A stretch of DNA of 36,618 nt from Promethearchaeota archaeon. Its GTDB lineage: Archaea > Asgardarchaeota > Lokiarchaeia > Sigyniarchaeales > SOKP01. How positions within the stretch are numbered: position 1 is the first letter of the stretch; every line of letters begins with the position of its first letter. The stretch spans positions 1 to 36,618 of the forward strand of contig JAHPYZ010000047.1 of the NCBI GenBank assembly GCA_019058425.1, given 5' to 3'. Of the stretch, positions 23,616 to 32,547 are shown in pieces. The notes under the pieces were generated by a model. It was not told the origin of the DNA and ran no database searches. It saw nothing but the letters and a program-made list of their open reading frames with translations. A program made the translations under genes and the position numbers.

Positions 23616-25046
23616 GTGTTGTTATTGTATATCAAGAATACTTCTCAACTTCTTTCAGATGATTTGAATCCAAATCAATTGATTTTAAGAGAAATTGGAC
23701 TTCAGGCACTTGAAAAATCAATCTATGCTGTTAAACCAAAAATGTTGATGAAAAATTCAGTAAGAATCATGAAGAATAAGCTTTTTATTCAAAACGATGA
23801 ATTCGACTTAACTAAATTTAATAATATCTTTATTATTGGAGGTGGTAAAGCTACTGCTGAAATGGCGTTGTCACTTGAGCGTTTTTTGAAAAGTTTTGGA
23901 GAAGTTACTTATGAAGGAATAATCAACATACCCATAAATACAAAAAACCTAGATTTGTTTGAAAATAGTAAAATTAAGATTAATCTTGCAGACCATCCAA
24001 TTCCAAACGAACAAGGGATAAAGGGAACTAGATCTATGATGGATTTAATAGAGAACTCCAAGAAAAATGATCTTATATTTTGTTTAATTTCAGGAGGGGG
24101 CTCTGCATTGCTTCCATTACCAAAACCAGAAATAAATCTTAAAGATTTACAAAAAATTAATTCTTTACTCTTATCCTCTGGAGCTTCAATTCATGAGATT
24201 AACATTATTAGAAAACACTTATCTGACTTTAAAGGTGGCAACTTAGCAAAAAAATTATATAATTCAAGTGGAGCCACTTTAATATCTTTAATTATTTCAG
24301 ACGTAGTCGGAGATGATTTAGACTCAGTAGCTTCTGGCCCTACTATACCTGATAAAACTACATTTCGAGATGCTCTTAAAATTATAAAAAAATATAGTCT
24401 TCTAAAGAAAATTCCAACTTCTATAAGAAATTATATAGAAACGGGATTAGGAAATCAAGAATTAGAAAATCCAAAAATCAATGATCCTTGTTTTTCCAAT
24501 ATTCATAATTATTTAATTGGAAGCGTAAGTACTGCAATCAAAGAAACAAGTTCACTATTAAAACAAAAGGGGTTTAAAGTCACATATTTCTCTAAAAATG
24601 TAACGGGGGAAGCTAGAAATTTTGGAAAATCTCTCTTTCCTCTAATCTCCAAATATTTTGATGAAAAACCTAATAGAGAAAATTCCAAGAAAATAGCTCT
24701 AATTGGAAGTGGAGAATTGACTGTTACAATTAAAGGGAAGGGTGTTGGAGGAAGAAACCAAGAGATGCTTCTAAGCTTTTTAGCTTTTATTATGGATAAA
24801 AATTATTACTGCGATTTTTTAATTATCGGAGCAAATTTAGACGGATTAGAGGGGAATAGCAAGGCATGTGGCGCTCTTGTTGATAATACTGTCGTAGAAC
24901 AAATGAGATCAAAAAAAATTGATCCAAACCAATTTCTTAGGTATAATGATTCAAATAGCTTTTTTAAGAAATTAGGTTCTGAGTTAATTACAGGACCAAC
25001 CGGGTGTAATGTAAATGATTTGATTCTAATTTTAATTTCAAGCTAA
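23616..25046 (+). CDS. Glycerate 2-kinase, MOFRL family
   Basis: 476 residues from GTG 23616; downstream TTG codons are alternatives because the first in-frame ATG lies 42 codons in. The N-terminal domain has GGGKATAEMA (75-84) and FCLISGGGSALLPLP (155-169), the long helix-loop ASIHEINIIRKHLSDFKGGNL (190-210) and IISDVVGDDLDSVASGPT (226-243). The C-terminal MOFRL domain contains KGVGGRNQEMLLSF and GANLDGLEGNSKACGALVD. The family phosphorylates D-glycerate to 2-phosphoglycerate with ATP, feeding lower glycolysis or the archaeal semi- and non-phosphorylative Entner-Doudoroff and serine pathways. The enzyme is cytosolic. Assignment is firm at family level. Confidence 0.9.
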   Translation: MLLLYIKNTSQLLSDDLNPNQLILREIGLQALEKSIYAVKPKMLMKNSVRIMKNKLFIQNDEFDLTKFNNIFIIGGGKATAEMALSLERFLKSFGEVTYEGIINIPINTKNLDLFENSKIKINLADHPIPNEQGIKGTRSMMDLIENSKKNDLIFCLISGGGSALLPLPKPEINLKDLQKINSLLLSSGASIHEINIIRKHLSDFKGGNLAKKLYNSSGATLISLIISDVVGDDLDSVASGPTIPDKTTFRDALKIIKKYSLLKKIPTSIRNYIETGLGNQELENPKINDPCFSNIHNYLIGSVSTAIKETSSLLKQKGFKVTYFSKNVTGEARNFGKSLFPLISKYFDEKPNRENSKKIALIGSGELTVTIKGKGVGGRNQEMLLSFLAFIMDKNYYCDFLIIGANLDGLEGNSKACGALVDNTVVEQMRSKKIDPNQFLRYNDSNSFFKKLGSELITGPTGCNVNDLILILISS

Positions 25047-25077
25047 TTCAATATAGATAAGAGAAAATTAAAGAAAG

Positions 25078-25236
25078 ATGAATAACATAATAATTTGTCC
25101 TACTTGCGGTTTTAGCTTTAATATTGAGATAAAACCGAGTGGGTCAAAAATCATATGCCCAATGTGTGGTTTTGAATTCAAAATTCCTAATTTTTTACCC
25201 CATACATCAAAAGAATTTGATAACAAATATAAATAA
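25078..25236 (+). CDS. Short zinc-ribbon peptide
   Basis: A 52-residue frame starting at ATG 25078 (MNNIIICPTCGFSFN) and ending at TAA 25236. It has two CPxCG knuckles, C7-x2-C10 and C27-x2-C30 (CPTCGFSF and CPMCGFEF), 16 residues apart with a basic Lys-Pro-Ser-Gly-Ser-Lys turn between, a clear zinc ribbon. It starts 31 bases after the glycerate kinase gene on the same strand, so is probably cotranscribed. Such small zinc-ribbon proteins may bind nucleic acid or protein; the role is unknown. Confidence 0.65.
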   Translation: MNNIIICPTCGFSFNIEIKPSGSKIICPMCGFEFKIPNFLPHTSKEFDNKYK

Positions 25237-25388
25237 ATTTGATATCGTCAGTTCCTTCATACACAACTCTCATGTTTTATATTGATAAATTATTTAAGTG
25301 TTTGGCGTTGAAAATATTATATCGATTAATTTTTATTAATTGGTAAATAGTTTTCAATTTGATAAATATAAAATCTTGGTAAAAAACA

Positions 25389-27563
25389 ATGGCTAAAAAA
25401 GATAAGAAAAAGAGAGAATCAAAACCAGCAGCGCGAATGGGTTGGGATAAGGATGAAGCAGAAGAAGAAATTGTAGCTGAGGCATTGAAAAGAAAGGATA
25501 TGGATACTGGTCGTGTTGAATTAATTGATCGAGATACATCAACTCCCATCATTGAGACTTATGATGAGGACACCGGAAAACTCGAAGGAAGTATCGTATT
25601 GAAAAATCGTAATAGAGAGGGATTATTAGCATTAGTAAAAATAATTGAAACCGTAGATGTAGAACAAGATCATAATGGAATTATTGAATCATTTGCTCAT
25701 AGTGGAAAATTTAATATTGAAAATCCTAGTACTTCTGATAGATTATGGGATATTGATGTTTCACTTGAAAATATTGGAAGTACAGATTTAAAAACAAAAG
25801 ACATTTCAATTCAAGAATTAGGAACGGAATCACCAGATAATATTGATTCAAGAGATTTTAAAATAACAAAAGATATAAAAAACTTACTTCTTGTTAAAGA
25901 ATATATTAATACAAATCCAAATGCTGATGATGTTTTAAACATCAACGATATTGAGAAGGATTTATTAAAGTTAAAGGACAAAAAAAGTGGGGTTTCCGGT
26001 AAACCCAATAAACCCTCTAACAAAGAACCAGAGATCATGGAGGAGGAAGAAGAAGAGGAAGAAGAGGAAGAAGAGGAAATTGCCGGTGAAACTTGGGGAG
26101 ATGGAGGCACACTTGTTGAAACTGGATTAGAGTCCTTTGGAATATCGATCGATAAAGATAACGTCGTACACTTTGCTATTGCACTTAGAAGTATGTTTGA
26201 TAAACCTGTGTCTAATATTAAAGTAGTAAAAAATATTCCAGATGATTTTACTAATCCAGTGATTTCAACTACAACGGAAGGTAGAGCTAATATTGAAGGA
26301 AAGCAAATCATTTGGACAATTGATAAATTAGCTCCAGAGTATACAGTGATGATGAAATTTACATGTAATATTATGGTTTCTGATATTACTAAGAGACGAA
26401 CCGGAACAGTTGAAGTCACATATCAAAGTGCATCTTCTTTTGCTGAAGGATTAGACATAGAAAAATTTGATGCATATACAAGAAACAAGTTTTATGTTGA
26501 TACTGTTGAACGAGATGAAGAACCGGGAATCTTCGATTGTAAACTTGTATTTGATAATTCTTCGGAGTTTATCATACAACTTTTCAATGCAGATGTATAC
26601 GCTCCAGAAGATGAATCAAAGAAATTTGTGGATATTGATCCAAATGATGTTCCTTTACTACCAAGTGGAGCACAGTGGCATTCAACCAAGTGGGAGTTTG
26701 AAAGTGAAGAATATCCTACTTTTAGGAAAAAATTAGAATTTAGAGTTATGCCGGATTTTCAGACTATCGTAAACGGAACCGCAGCTCTTTCAGATGTTAT
26801 CCTAGAAATTGGAAGTATCACTGGTGTAATGTCATATGATATAACTGAAGTTCCAACTTATCGAGCTAAAGATGTTATTGCCACTCTTAAGATTGTTAAT
26901 AATGGTTCAGCTCCTCTCAATGAGGTAACTGTTTTACACCAAACCTTTTCAGATGAATATCAACCACCAAAAGCAGATGAGATAAAATTAACTTGGGATG
27001 GAGAAGAAGTTGAAGTAGCTGCTGCTGCTGTAAGTATTGACAATAATGAATTCAAAATAGATCTCAGAGATTTAAAAGACAGCAGTACTGGCATGTTTAA
27101 ACCAGAATCGACAATGGAATTTGAATATCCAATCCATTGTACTAATCCCGCTCGGGAATCTACTTTTGAATCAGAAATTACATATCTCGCTAACACATTT
27201 CCAGTGAGTCAAGAGTTAGAATTCAAACCAGAAGTTCCTGTAATCGAAGCTATGCACATCAGAAGGAAATTCAGAATTGGTAAGGAAGTTGTACCTATTG
27301 GAGACTTAGGAAACTATAAGATTATCTTAACTCTTGAAAATATTGGTGAATCCCCATTAAGAAAATTAGTTATGCTAGACAAGGTTCCAGATTCATTTGA
27401 ATATGGATCTTATTCTATGACCCCAGAAATCACTGATGAAGTAGGTCAAGATACATTAAAATGGGATATTGACCTTTTAGAAGTAGGAGATAGTTTAGAA
27501 ATTACATATGAGATAACAGGTACAGGTAAATATAGCCCATCTGATGCCCAATTAGCGCTTTAA
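25389..27563 (+). CDS. Cytosolic protein with several DUF11/Ig-like beta-sandwich repeats
   Basis: 724 residues, strongly acidic, without signal peptide, membrane segment or sorting motif. A basic start (MAKKDKKKRESK) is followed by a helix and about four repeats of a beta-sandwich type, each with an 'xLENIGsxxLxxxxxxDxxP' look: around 120-145 (DVSLENIGSTDL), 258-345 (FAIALRSMFDKPVSNIKVVKNIP), 490-600 (TLKIVNNGSAPLNEVTVLHQ) and 640-724 (ILTLENIGESPLRKLVMLDKVP, ending in WDIDLLEVGDSLEITYEI). Thirteen consecutive glutamates at 218-230 form a linker. DUF11-type domains normally occur in exported surface proteins; cytosolic use is unusual. The next gene encodes a beta-propeller protein on the same strand after 145 bases. 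Function unknown; a scaffold role is a guess. Confidence 0.7.
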   Translation: MAKKDKKKRESKPAARMGWDKDEAEEEIVAEALKRKDMDTGRVELIDRDTSTPIIETYDEDTGKLEGSIVLKNRNREGLLALVKIIETVDVEQDHNGIIESFAHSGKFNIENPSTSDRLWDIDVSLENIGSTDLKTKDISIQELGTESPDNIDSRDFKITKDIKNLLLVKEYINTNPNADDVLNINDIEKDLLKLKDKKSGVSGKPNKPSNKEPEIMEEEEEEEEEEEEEIAGETWGDGGTLVETGLESFGISIDKDNVVHFAIALRSMFDKPVSNIKVVKNIPDDFTNPVISTTTEGRANIEGKQIIWTIDKLAPEYTVMMKFTCNIMVSDITKRRTGTVEVTYQSASSFAEGLDIEKFDAYTRNKFYVDTVERDEEPGIFDCKLVFDNSSEFIIQLFNADVYAPEDESKKFVDIDPNDVPLLPSGAQWHSTKWEFESEEYPTFRKKLEFRVMPDFQTIVNGTAALSDVILEIGSITGVMSYDITEVPTYRAKDVIATLKIVNNGSAPLNEVTVLHQTFSDEYQPPKADEIKLTWDGEEVEVAAAAVSIDNNEFKIDLRDLKDSSTGMFKPESTMEFEYPIHCTNPARESTFESEITYLANTFPVSQELEFKPEVPVIEAMHIRRKFRIGKEVVPIGDLGNYKIILTLENIGESPLRKLVMLDKVPDSFEYGSYSMTPEITDEVGQDTLKWDIDLLEVGDSLEITYEITGTGKYSPSDAQLAL

Positions 27564-27708
27564 TATAATATAAGACTTTTTTATTTTTTTATTTTTTATA
27601 TTTACACTAATAGTTTAATAAACGTAGGGATAAGTATTAAATGAATAAAGAATGAAATTTAATTTAATTACTAATAATTTCTATGATCATAAATAGCTTT
27701 GAGAAACT

Positions 27709-29379
27709 ATGTTAAGAAAACGTTACCAGTTAAATTGGATGTTTGAATGCCCAGATGCAGTGCTAACATGCTCTGTATTGAATTGTGGAAAAGAAAAATT
27801 CCTAGTATTCGGTGGACATGATAAAACTCTCTATCTGATGGATAGTGAAAACAATATTCTTGATGACCGAGTTTTTGATGGATGGTGTCGATGCAGTTAT
27901 CCGGTTGATCTAGATGGAGATGGATGCGATGAGATATTAGTAGGAGCGGGAGATGGAAATTTTATGGTTATGAAATTAAATGTAGAAAAAAAGAAACTGG
28001 CGGGATTAATGCGATATAAGGCCTCTAAGAGGATAAATTGTTGTATCGCAGGAGATTTTACTCAGGATGGGAACATTGAAATGATTTTCGGGAGCGAAGA
28101 TAAAACAATTAAAATCTTTGATGATATTAAAGCTAAAGAGCCAAAATATATATTTTATTATGATTCTTGGGTTACAGCTTGCACCTTAGGATTTCTAAAG
28201 TTTCCTGAAGAAAATGTGCCAGTTTTTGCATTATTAGTTGGAACAAAAAATGGTACAATCCAATTGGTTCAATTTAAAGATGGGATGCCCGATATTACTT
28301 GGCAAAACAATTTCGATACTCAAATCAATGATATTAAAGTTGGAGATGTTACCAATAACGGATTTAATGAGATAGTATTAGCCACAGATGACTCATTCAT
28401 TAAAATTCTAGATAGTAATGGAGAACTTATTAAAGAAATTGATATAGAAGAAGGACGTCCAGTTTCACTATTAATTGAAGATATCGATGGTGATATGGCA
28501 AAGGAAATTGTATCTGGATGTGCTGATGGGTCTTTAAAAATCTTTCATAATCAATCATTAGATTCTCAAGATTTTGAGTTAAAATGGAAAACTAAGGTTG
28601 CAGCATCTATCAAAAATGTATGCTATATTTCAGGAAATGAGCAAAAATTGAATCAAATTATATTTGGAGGGTATGATCGTAGAATTAGAAATGTAACTGA
28701 TTTTGAATGGGGTCAAAAAGAAACACTTGATATCCCCCAAATGATTCAAATCCAAGAAACGCAATTAGCAAGAAAGGAGGATTTAATAGAACAAATAGCA
28801 CAAATAAAAGATGTTCCAACAAACATAAGAGAACATATTTTTAACAGTTTACAAGAAAAGGGACATTTAAAAGAATTAATGAAAGAGTTATCAGAATTGG
28901 GATATACCGAAGATGAAATTCTAGAAGAATTCACAATCTTAAAAACACAAAAATCAGTTGTTTATGAAATGGTTAAGTATCCCGTTTGGAGTTTACCTGA
29001 AGAGGAAATAGAGAAAGAAATTCCTGAGGAAGCTAAAGCTGAAGTTGTTGTTAAGGAACAAACAAAACCTAAAGTACAACCCTTAGTCATTGAAAAACCA
29101 GTAGAGCCAAAAAAAGAAAAATTACGAGCTGCACTTGAAAGTGAAACAAAAAAACCAGTTTCTAAAGAACCAGTCAAGACTGGTGGGTCATTAGAAGAAG
29201 TAATTTTAGAATATTTAAGTGATATAAAAGTTGTAGAGACTAAAGCTCAATTTATTGATGATATTAAAGATAAAGGATTCTCCAATACTCAGATTGAAAA
29301 AGAAATTGCATTATTAAAAGAACAAGGCAAAATTCAATATTCTCGTGCTAAACCTAAGGGTTGGAGTTTAGTTGAATAA
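27709..29379 (+). CDS. Cytosolic beta-propeller protein with two related C-terminal winged-helix-like domains
   Basis: 556 residues. Residues 5-340 hold repeated blades of the FG-GAP/WD40-like kind, with blade ends such as FLVFGGHDKTLYLMD (31-45), VDLDGDGCDEILVGAGDGNF (66-85), DFTQDGNIEMIFGSEDKTIKIFD, VGDVTNNGFNEIVLATDDSFIKILD and IDGDMAKEIVSGCADGSLKIF, giving about six or seven blades. Several DxDxDG-type loops may bind calcium. Two similar winged-helix-like units follow: 370-430 (ending VWSLPE) and 495-555 (ending GWSLVE), joined by a Pro/Lys/Glu-rich linker (431-493). There is no signal peptide, so unlike exported FG-GAP proteins it is intracellular. Such propeller plus helix architecture recalls eukaryotic coat and BBSome-type subunits, but this is only a structural analogy. 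It follows the beta-sandwich protein gene and abuts the next gene tail to tail. Confidence 0.72.
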   Translation: MLRKRYQLNWMFECPDAVLTCSVLNCGKEKFLVFGGHDKTLYLMDSENNILDDRVFDGWCRCSYPVDLDGDGCDEILVGAGDGNFMVMKLNVEKKKLAGLMRYKASKRINCCIAGDFTQDGNIEMIFGSEDKTIKIFDDIKAKEPKYIFYYDSWVTACTLGFLKFPEENVPVFALLVGTKNGTIQLVQFKDGMPDITWQNNFDTQINDIKVGDVTNNGFNEIVLATDDSFIKILDSNGELIKEIDIEEGRPVSLLIEDIDGDMAKEIVSGCADGSLKIFHNQSLDSQDFELKWKTKVAASIKNVCYISGNEQKLNQIIFGGYDRRIRNVTDFEWGQKETLDIPQMIQIQETQLARKEDLIEQIAQIKDVPTNIREHIFNSLQEKGHLKELMKELSELGYTEDEILEEFTILKTQKSVVYEMVKYPVWSLPEEEIEKEIPEEAKAEVVVKEQTKPKVQPLVIEKPVEPKKEKLRAALESETKKPVSKEPVKTGGSLEEVILEYLSDIKVVETKAQFIDDIKDKGFSNTQIEKEIALLKEQGKIQYSRAKPKGWSLVE

Positions 29380-29826
29380 TTATTCTTGAGGTTTCTTTAT
29401 AAAATATTCTAATAATGTTTCATTAAAATACTCAAATTGGTTTAATTGAGTGAAATCTACTCCATTATATTTTTGAATAAACATTTGCAGCACAGGATCA
29501 ACTTTTTCAAAAAATTTCCTTACCAATTTATCAGATTTTTTTTTACTCTTATCAACTAATCCATACAATATTACTGGTTCTTTATACTGAGTATCTTCAG
29601 ATTGAACTTCAGATAATTTAAAGATAAATAGGGTATTCCCAGATTCTAAATATTCTAAAGAACTTTTATTAAAGGCGGTGTCTACGAATGTATTAATAGC
29701 AGAAATAAAAGCTCCTCTTAAATCTTTATTTGGACCCCCTTCTTTTTGAACAGGTAATTCTTTAAAAATATGATTAACAAGTACGAATCCCCGGAATACA
29801 AAACCAATCTCGTAAAGTTCCTTCAA
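29380..29826 (-). CDS. Hypothetical protein, possible stand-alone longin/Roadblock-like domain
   Basis: 148 residues, soluble, start ATG 29826. The element order is strand EIGFVFRGFVLVNHIF, helix LRGAFISAINTFVDTAF, strands LEYLESGNTLFIFKL and EPVILYGLVDK, then helix SDKLVRKFFEKVDPVLQMFIQKY and a C-terminal helix. This beta-alpha-beta-beta-alpha pattern, with 'ESGNTLFIFKL' at the central strands, resembles longin-type or profilin-like folds found near GTPases in Asgard genomes, but no diagnostic residue exists, so the fold call is tentative. Its stop codon directly abuts that of the propeller gene (29379/29380). Confidence 0.5.
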   Translation of the reverse strand: MKELYEIGFVFRGFVLVNHIFKELPVQKEGGPNKDLRGAFISAINTFVDTAFNKSSLEYLESGNTLFIFKLSEVQSEDTQYKEPVILYGLVDKSKKKSDKLVRKFFEKVDPVLQMFIQKYNGVDFTQLNQFEYFNETLLEYFIKKPQE

Positions 29827-29955
29827 TTTATGACCAGAAAATTATAATTTTTGATAAAACTTCTAAATATTTTTGTTAAGAATTTAATATATGTTTTCAT
29901 ATTTAATTTTAAACTATATTATTGTATACTATAAAAAGAACGAGTCAGAAAAAAA

Positions 29956-30468
29956 TTGCAAGATATTGATATCCGATTTGATGAAAAGTTGGTGGAATTA
30001 AACGCTTTATTGCCGTCATTAAAAGAAGGTGTAAATTGTGCAGAACTCACATTAACTAGTGTTTTGGATATTCTAGGTATTGACAATCCAATATTTCATA
30101 ATCTCGCAATACCTCTAGCTGGAGGGTTTGGTGGTTTTAAATCAAAAGTTGGATGGAAAGGAGCCTGTGGTGCTGTATGCGGAGGATGTTCAGCAATAGG
30201 AGTAATTATTGGTGGTCATGAACGAATGGACAATGATACTATGTTAGAAGTATATTTAAAAGCAGCTAAATTTGCGAGTGAGTTTGAGAAAGAATTTGGA
30301 TCTGTAATTTGCTCAGAACTTTGTGGTTATGATTTTAGTGATCCTGAAGGAATGACAGATTATCAAAAAAGTGGGACTTGGGCAAAAAAATGTTATCATT
30401 ACGTTGTGTGGGCGGTAGATAAAGTAAGAAAACTTACTACTGATGATTTAAGAAAAAATTGGAAATAA
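29956..30468 (+). CDS. C_GCAxxG_C_C-family putative redox protein
   Basis: 170 residues from TTG 29956 (no earlier in-frame ATG; the start remains uncertain). It shows the family pattern: Cys28 in VNCAEL, a glycine-rich stretch IPLAGGFGGFKSK (52-64), C71-GAV-C75-GG-C78-SAIG, GVIIGG, then FGSVICSELCGYDF (C119, C123) and Cys146. The cysteine and glycine layout matches PF09719-type proteins, thought to be redox-active and often linked to metal or thiol chemistry in anaerobes. Here the central motif carries extra cysteines (C75, C78) relative to the C-G-A core. No membrane segment is evident. The gene stands alone with its own AT-rich upstream region. Confidence 0.8.
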   Translation: MQDIDIRFDEKLVELNALLPSLKEGVNCAELTLTSVLDILGIDNPIFHNLAIPLAGGFGGFKSKVGWKGACGAVCGGCSAIGVIIGGHERMDNDTMLEVYLKAAKFASEFEKEFGSVICSELCGYDFSDPEGMTDYQKSGTWAKKCYHYVVWAVDKVRKLTTDDLRKNWK

Positions 30469-30600
30469 TTCATTTAAAAAAAAACTCCAAATACGAAATT
30501 TTTAAACATTTTGAAATTATAAGTTTTTTATACTAATATTGGTTTATTACAATTATTCAGAAAAAAATTGAAATAATTATAAAGTTAAGGGATTATTTTT

Positions 30601-30843
30601 ATGAATGAAGAAGAGTCACGTTTTTGCCCTTACTGTGGAATAGCATTAGAACATCCATATTGGGCTCATATTCAAGCAGAACATCCAGAAAAATATACTC
30701 AAAAAGAGACCTGGATAAAATTATATCAGGATTATACAGGGTTAGGAATGGATGAAGCAACATCCTTAATGGTTATTTCGGAATTATTTAATGCGACTCA
30801 AGAAGAGATCAAATCCTTCCTAAAAAATGCTAAAGTTCTCTAA
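30601..30843 (+). CDS. Small C2H2 zinc-finger protein
   Basis: 80 residues from ATG 30601. Residues 9-28 form a C2H2 finger C9-x2-C12-x10-H23-x4-H28 (FCPYCGIALEHPYWAHIQAE). The rest is helical: ETWIKLYQDYTGLGMDEATSLMVISELFN, ending with EEIKSFLKNAK. Single-finger C2H2 proteins of this size are widespread in archaea and most are uncharacterised; DNA, RNA or protein binding are all possible. It follows the C_GCAxxG_C_C gene by 132 bases on the same strand. Confidence 0.7.
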   Translation: MNEEESRFCPYCGIALEHPYWAHIQAEHPEKYTQKETWIKLYQDYTGLGMDEATSLMVISELFNATQEEIKSFLKNAKVL

Positions 30844-30913
30844 TTATATTTTTTTATAATTAAAATAAATAAAGAAATAATTTAGATATAAATCCTATTT
30901 TCTAAAATCTGAA

Positions 30914-31210
30914 TTAAAACTCCTCTTCTTCTTCGTCTTCCTTTAAGAGACCCGCTTGTTTTAATACGTCTTCTATACTGTCACGAGCTTTTATTACTTG
31001 TTCATTTTCATTCAAATTAAGTTTTTCAATAGCATCATCGCTGAATTCCATCAATTTCTTAATTGCTTCAGAAGAGAAATCTTTGATTTTTTCAGAAGTT
31101 TCTTCTATAAAATCTTTCCCAGATTCACCAAAAACATTACCAAAGAAATCAGTAAAAGATTTATTAAGTTTTTCTATGAAATTTTCTTTTTCTTCTCCTT
31201 CTTCACTCAT
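30914..31210 (-). CDS. Small acidic amphipathic-helical protein
   Basis: 98 residues, start ATG 31210 (MSEEGEEKENF), ending in Glu/Asp-rich LLKEDEEEEEF. Between the acidic ends are repeated amphipathic helices (IEKLNKSFTDFFGNVFG, DFIEETSEKIKDFSSEAIKK, LMEFSDDAIEKLN). There is no cysteine, signal peptide or enzymatic motif. This helical, repeat-like make-up resembles phasin- or apolipoprotein-type surface-binding proteins; that is only a likeness. Another plus-strand frame covers the same bases but is Phe/Ile-rich, as expected of a shadow. Confidence 0.55.
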   Translation of the reverse strand: MSEEGEEKENFIEKLNKSFTDFFGNVFGESGKDFIEETSEKIKDFSSEAIKKLMEFSDDAIEKLNLNENEQVIKARDSIEDVLKQAGLLKEDEEEEEF

Positions 31211-31280
31211 TTAAGTATACACCATTTTTATTATAATTATTTTAAATAATTTTTTTAAATATTAAAATCCATATACTATT

Positions 31281-32471
31281 TTATATTAACTTTTTTTGCT
31301 TCCAACTTTTAAGATCATCTTTAGTGTAACCTATAAGATCACAATAAATTTCTTCATTATTCATACCAAACTCGGGGCCTATACCCTCAACAGAACCCTT
31401 GGTTTCAGAAAAATTGATCAAACGGTTTGGGATTGTAGCTTTATTAACGTCCCATTTAGAGAAATCAAATTGATCACACAGCATTCCTCTTTCTTTAAGG
31501 TTAGGATGGCTATGTACTTCATCTATTCGTAAAGTTCTACCACAGGGAATTCTAACTGCTTCTAATTGTTTAATTGCTTCATCACGGGTGAATCTTCTGC
31601 TCCAATCTTCAATCATTTTATCCAATACCTCAACATAATCAAATCTTTTTATAATATTGTCGAAACGAGAATCTTTTATTAGTTCTGGTTTTTTAAGCAC
31701 ATCCTCACAGAGACGAATCCATTGTTTTTCTGTCAGAGTAGTTAACACAATTAATCCATCTTTACAGGAGTATTGATTATAAATTGGAAGATATTTTGAT
31801 GCTACATCAATTTTTTGAGCTCTTGGAATAAATTCTTTCGCTTGAGCTCTAATATTTATAGAAAACATTATATCGTGCATTGATACATCTATAAATTGTC
31901 CTTTTCCTGTTCGTTCTCTGAAGTAAAGCGCTTGACTTATCCCGATTGCTGCAATATGCCCAGCAGTATAATCTGCTATTGGTAATCTTGGTGGACCTTC
32001 ATTAAAGCCCAAAGCATCAAGAATTCCAGCTTCAGCTTGAATGATTATATCAAAGGCTGTTTTCTGAGTATATCGTTCTAATCCTTGATTTCCATAACCA
32101 GAAATTTTTGCATATATCAATCTAGGATTAATTTCTTTTAATGTATCATATCCTAATCCCCATTTTTCCATTGTTCCTTGAACAAAATTTTCTATAAGAA
32201 CATCAGATTTTTTCACTAACCTTTTGAATATCTCAGTTGCTTCTTCTTTTCTTAAATCAAGTGAAATAGATTTCTTACCTCTATTCAAAATGGAAAATAA
32301 AGGAAATGTAGGTTTATCATAAAGAATAAATAATCTAAATGCCTCTCCATAAGGCGGAGGTTCAATTTTTACTACTTCTGCTCCTTGATCCGCGAAAAAT
32401 GTGCCCGCCCAAGGACCAGAAATGAATTGTGAGCAATCAAGAATTCTTATGTCTTCAAATATTTTAGTCAT
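31281..32471 (-). CDS. Family III CoA-transferase (CaiB/BaiF type)
   Basis: 396 residues, start ATG 32471. The N-terminal signature is RILDCSQFISGPWAGTFFADQGAEVVKIEPP (9-39), followed by NRGKKSISLDLR (63-74), DVLIENFVQG (90-99), LIYAKISGYG (118-127) and the catalytic region LPIADYTAGHIAA (163-175), where Asp167 is at the position of the acyl-carrying aspartate. The C-terminus shows HPNLKERGM and the closing EEIYCDLIGYTKDDL. The family moves CoA between carboxylic acids by a ternary mechanism (formyl-, succinyl-, carnitine- or 2-hydroxyacyl-CoA). Neighbouring genes for acyl-CoA metabolism support a catabolic role; the substrate is not readable. Cytosolic. Confidence 0.92.
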   Translation of the reverse strand: MTKIFEDIRILDCSQFISGPWAGTFFADQGAEVVKIEPPPYGEAFRLFILYDKPTFPLFSILNRGKKSISLDLRKEEATEIFKRLVKKSDVLIENFVQGTMEKWGLGYDTLKEINPRLIYAKISGYGNQGLERYTQKTAFDIIIQAEAGILDALGFNEGPPRLPIADYTAGHIAAIGISQALYFRERTGKGQFIDVSMHDIMFSINIRAQAKEFIPRAQKIDVASKYLPIYNQYSCKDGLIVLTTLTEKQWIRLCEDVLKKPELIKDSRFDNIIKRFDYVEVLDKMIEDWSRRFTRDEAIKQLEAVRIPCGRTLRIDEVHSHPNLKERGMLCDQFDFSKWDVNKATIPNRLINFSETKGSVEGIGPEFGMNNEEIYCDLIGYTKDDLKSWKQKKLI

Positions 32472-32547
32472 GAAACTTAAGAATTAAAAGTTTTTAAAAT
32501 ACTTTTTTGCCTAAGTTCCTCCTTTAAGAACCTTATTTTTACATAAT

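Noticed and set aside
25811..26419. 202-codon minus-strand open frame
   Set aside because: It lies wholly within the acidic beta-sandwich gene; its Ser-rich run is just the complement of the poly-glutamate codons, and it has no domain.
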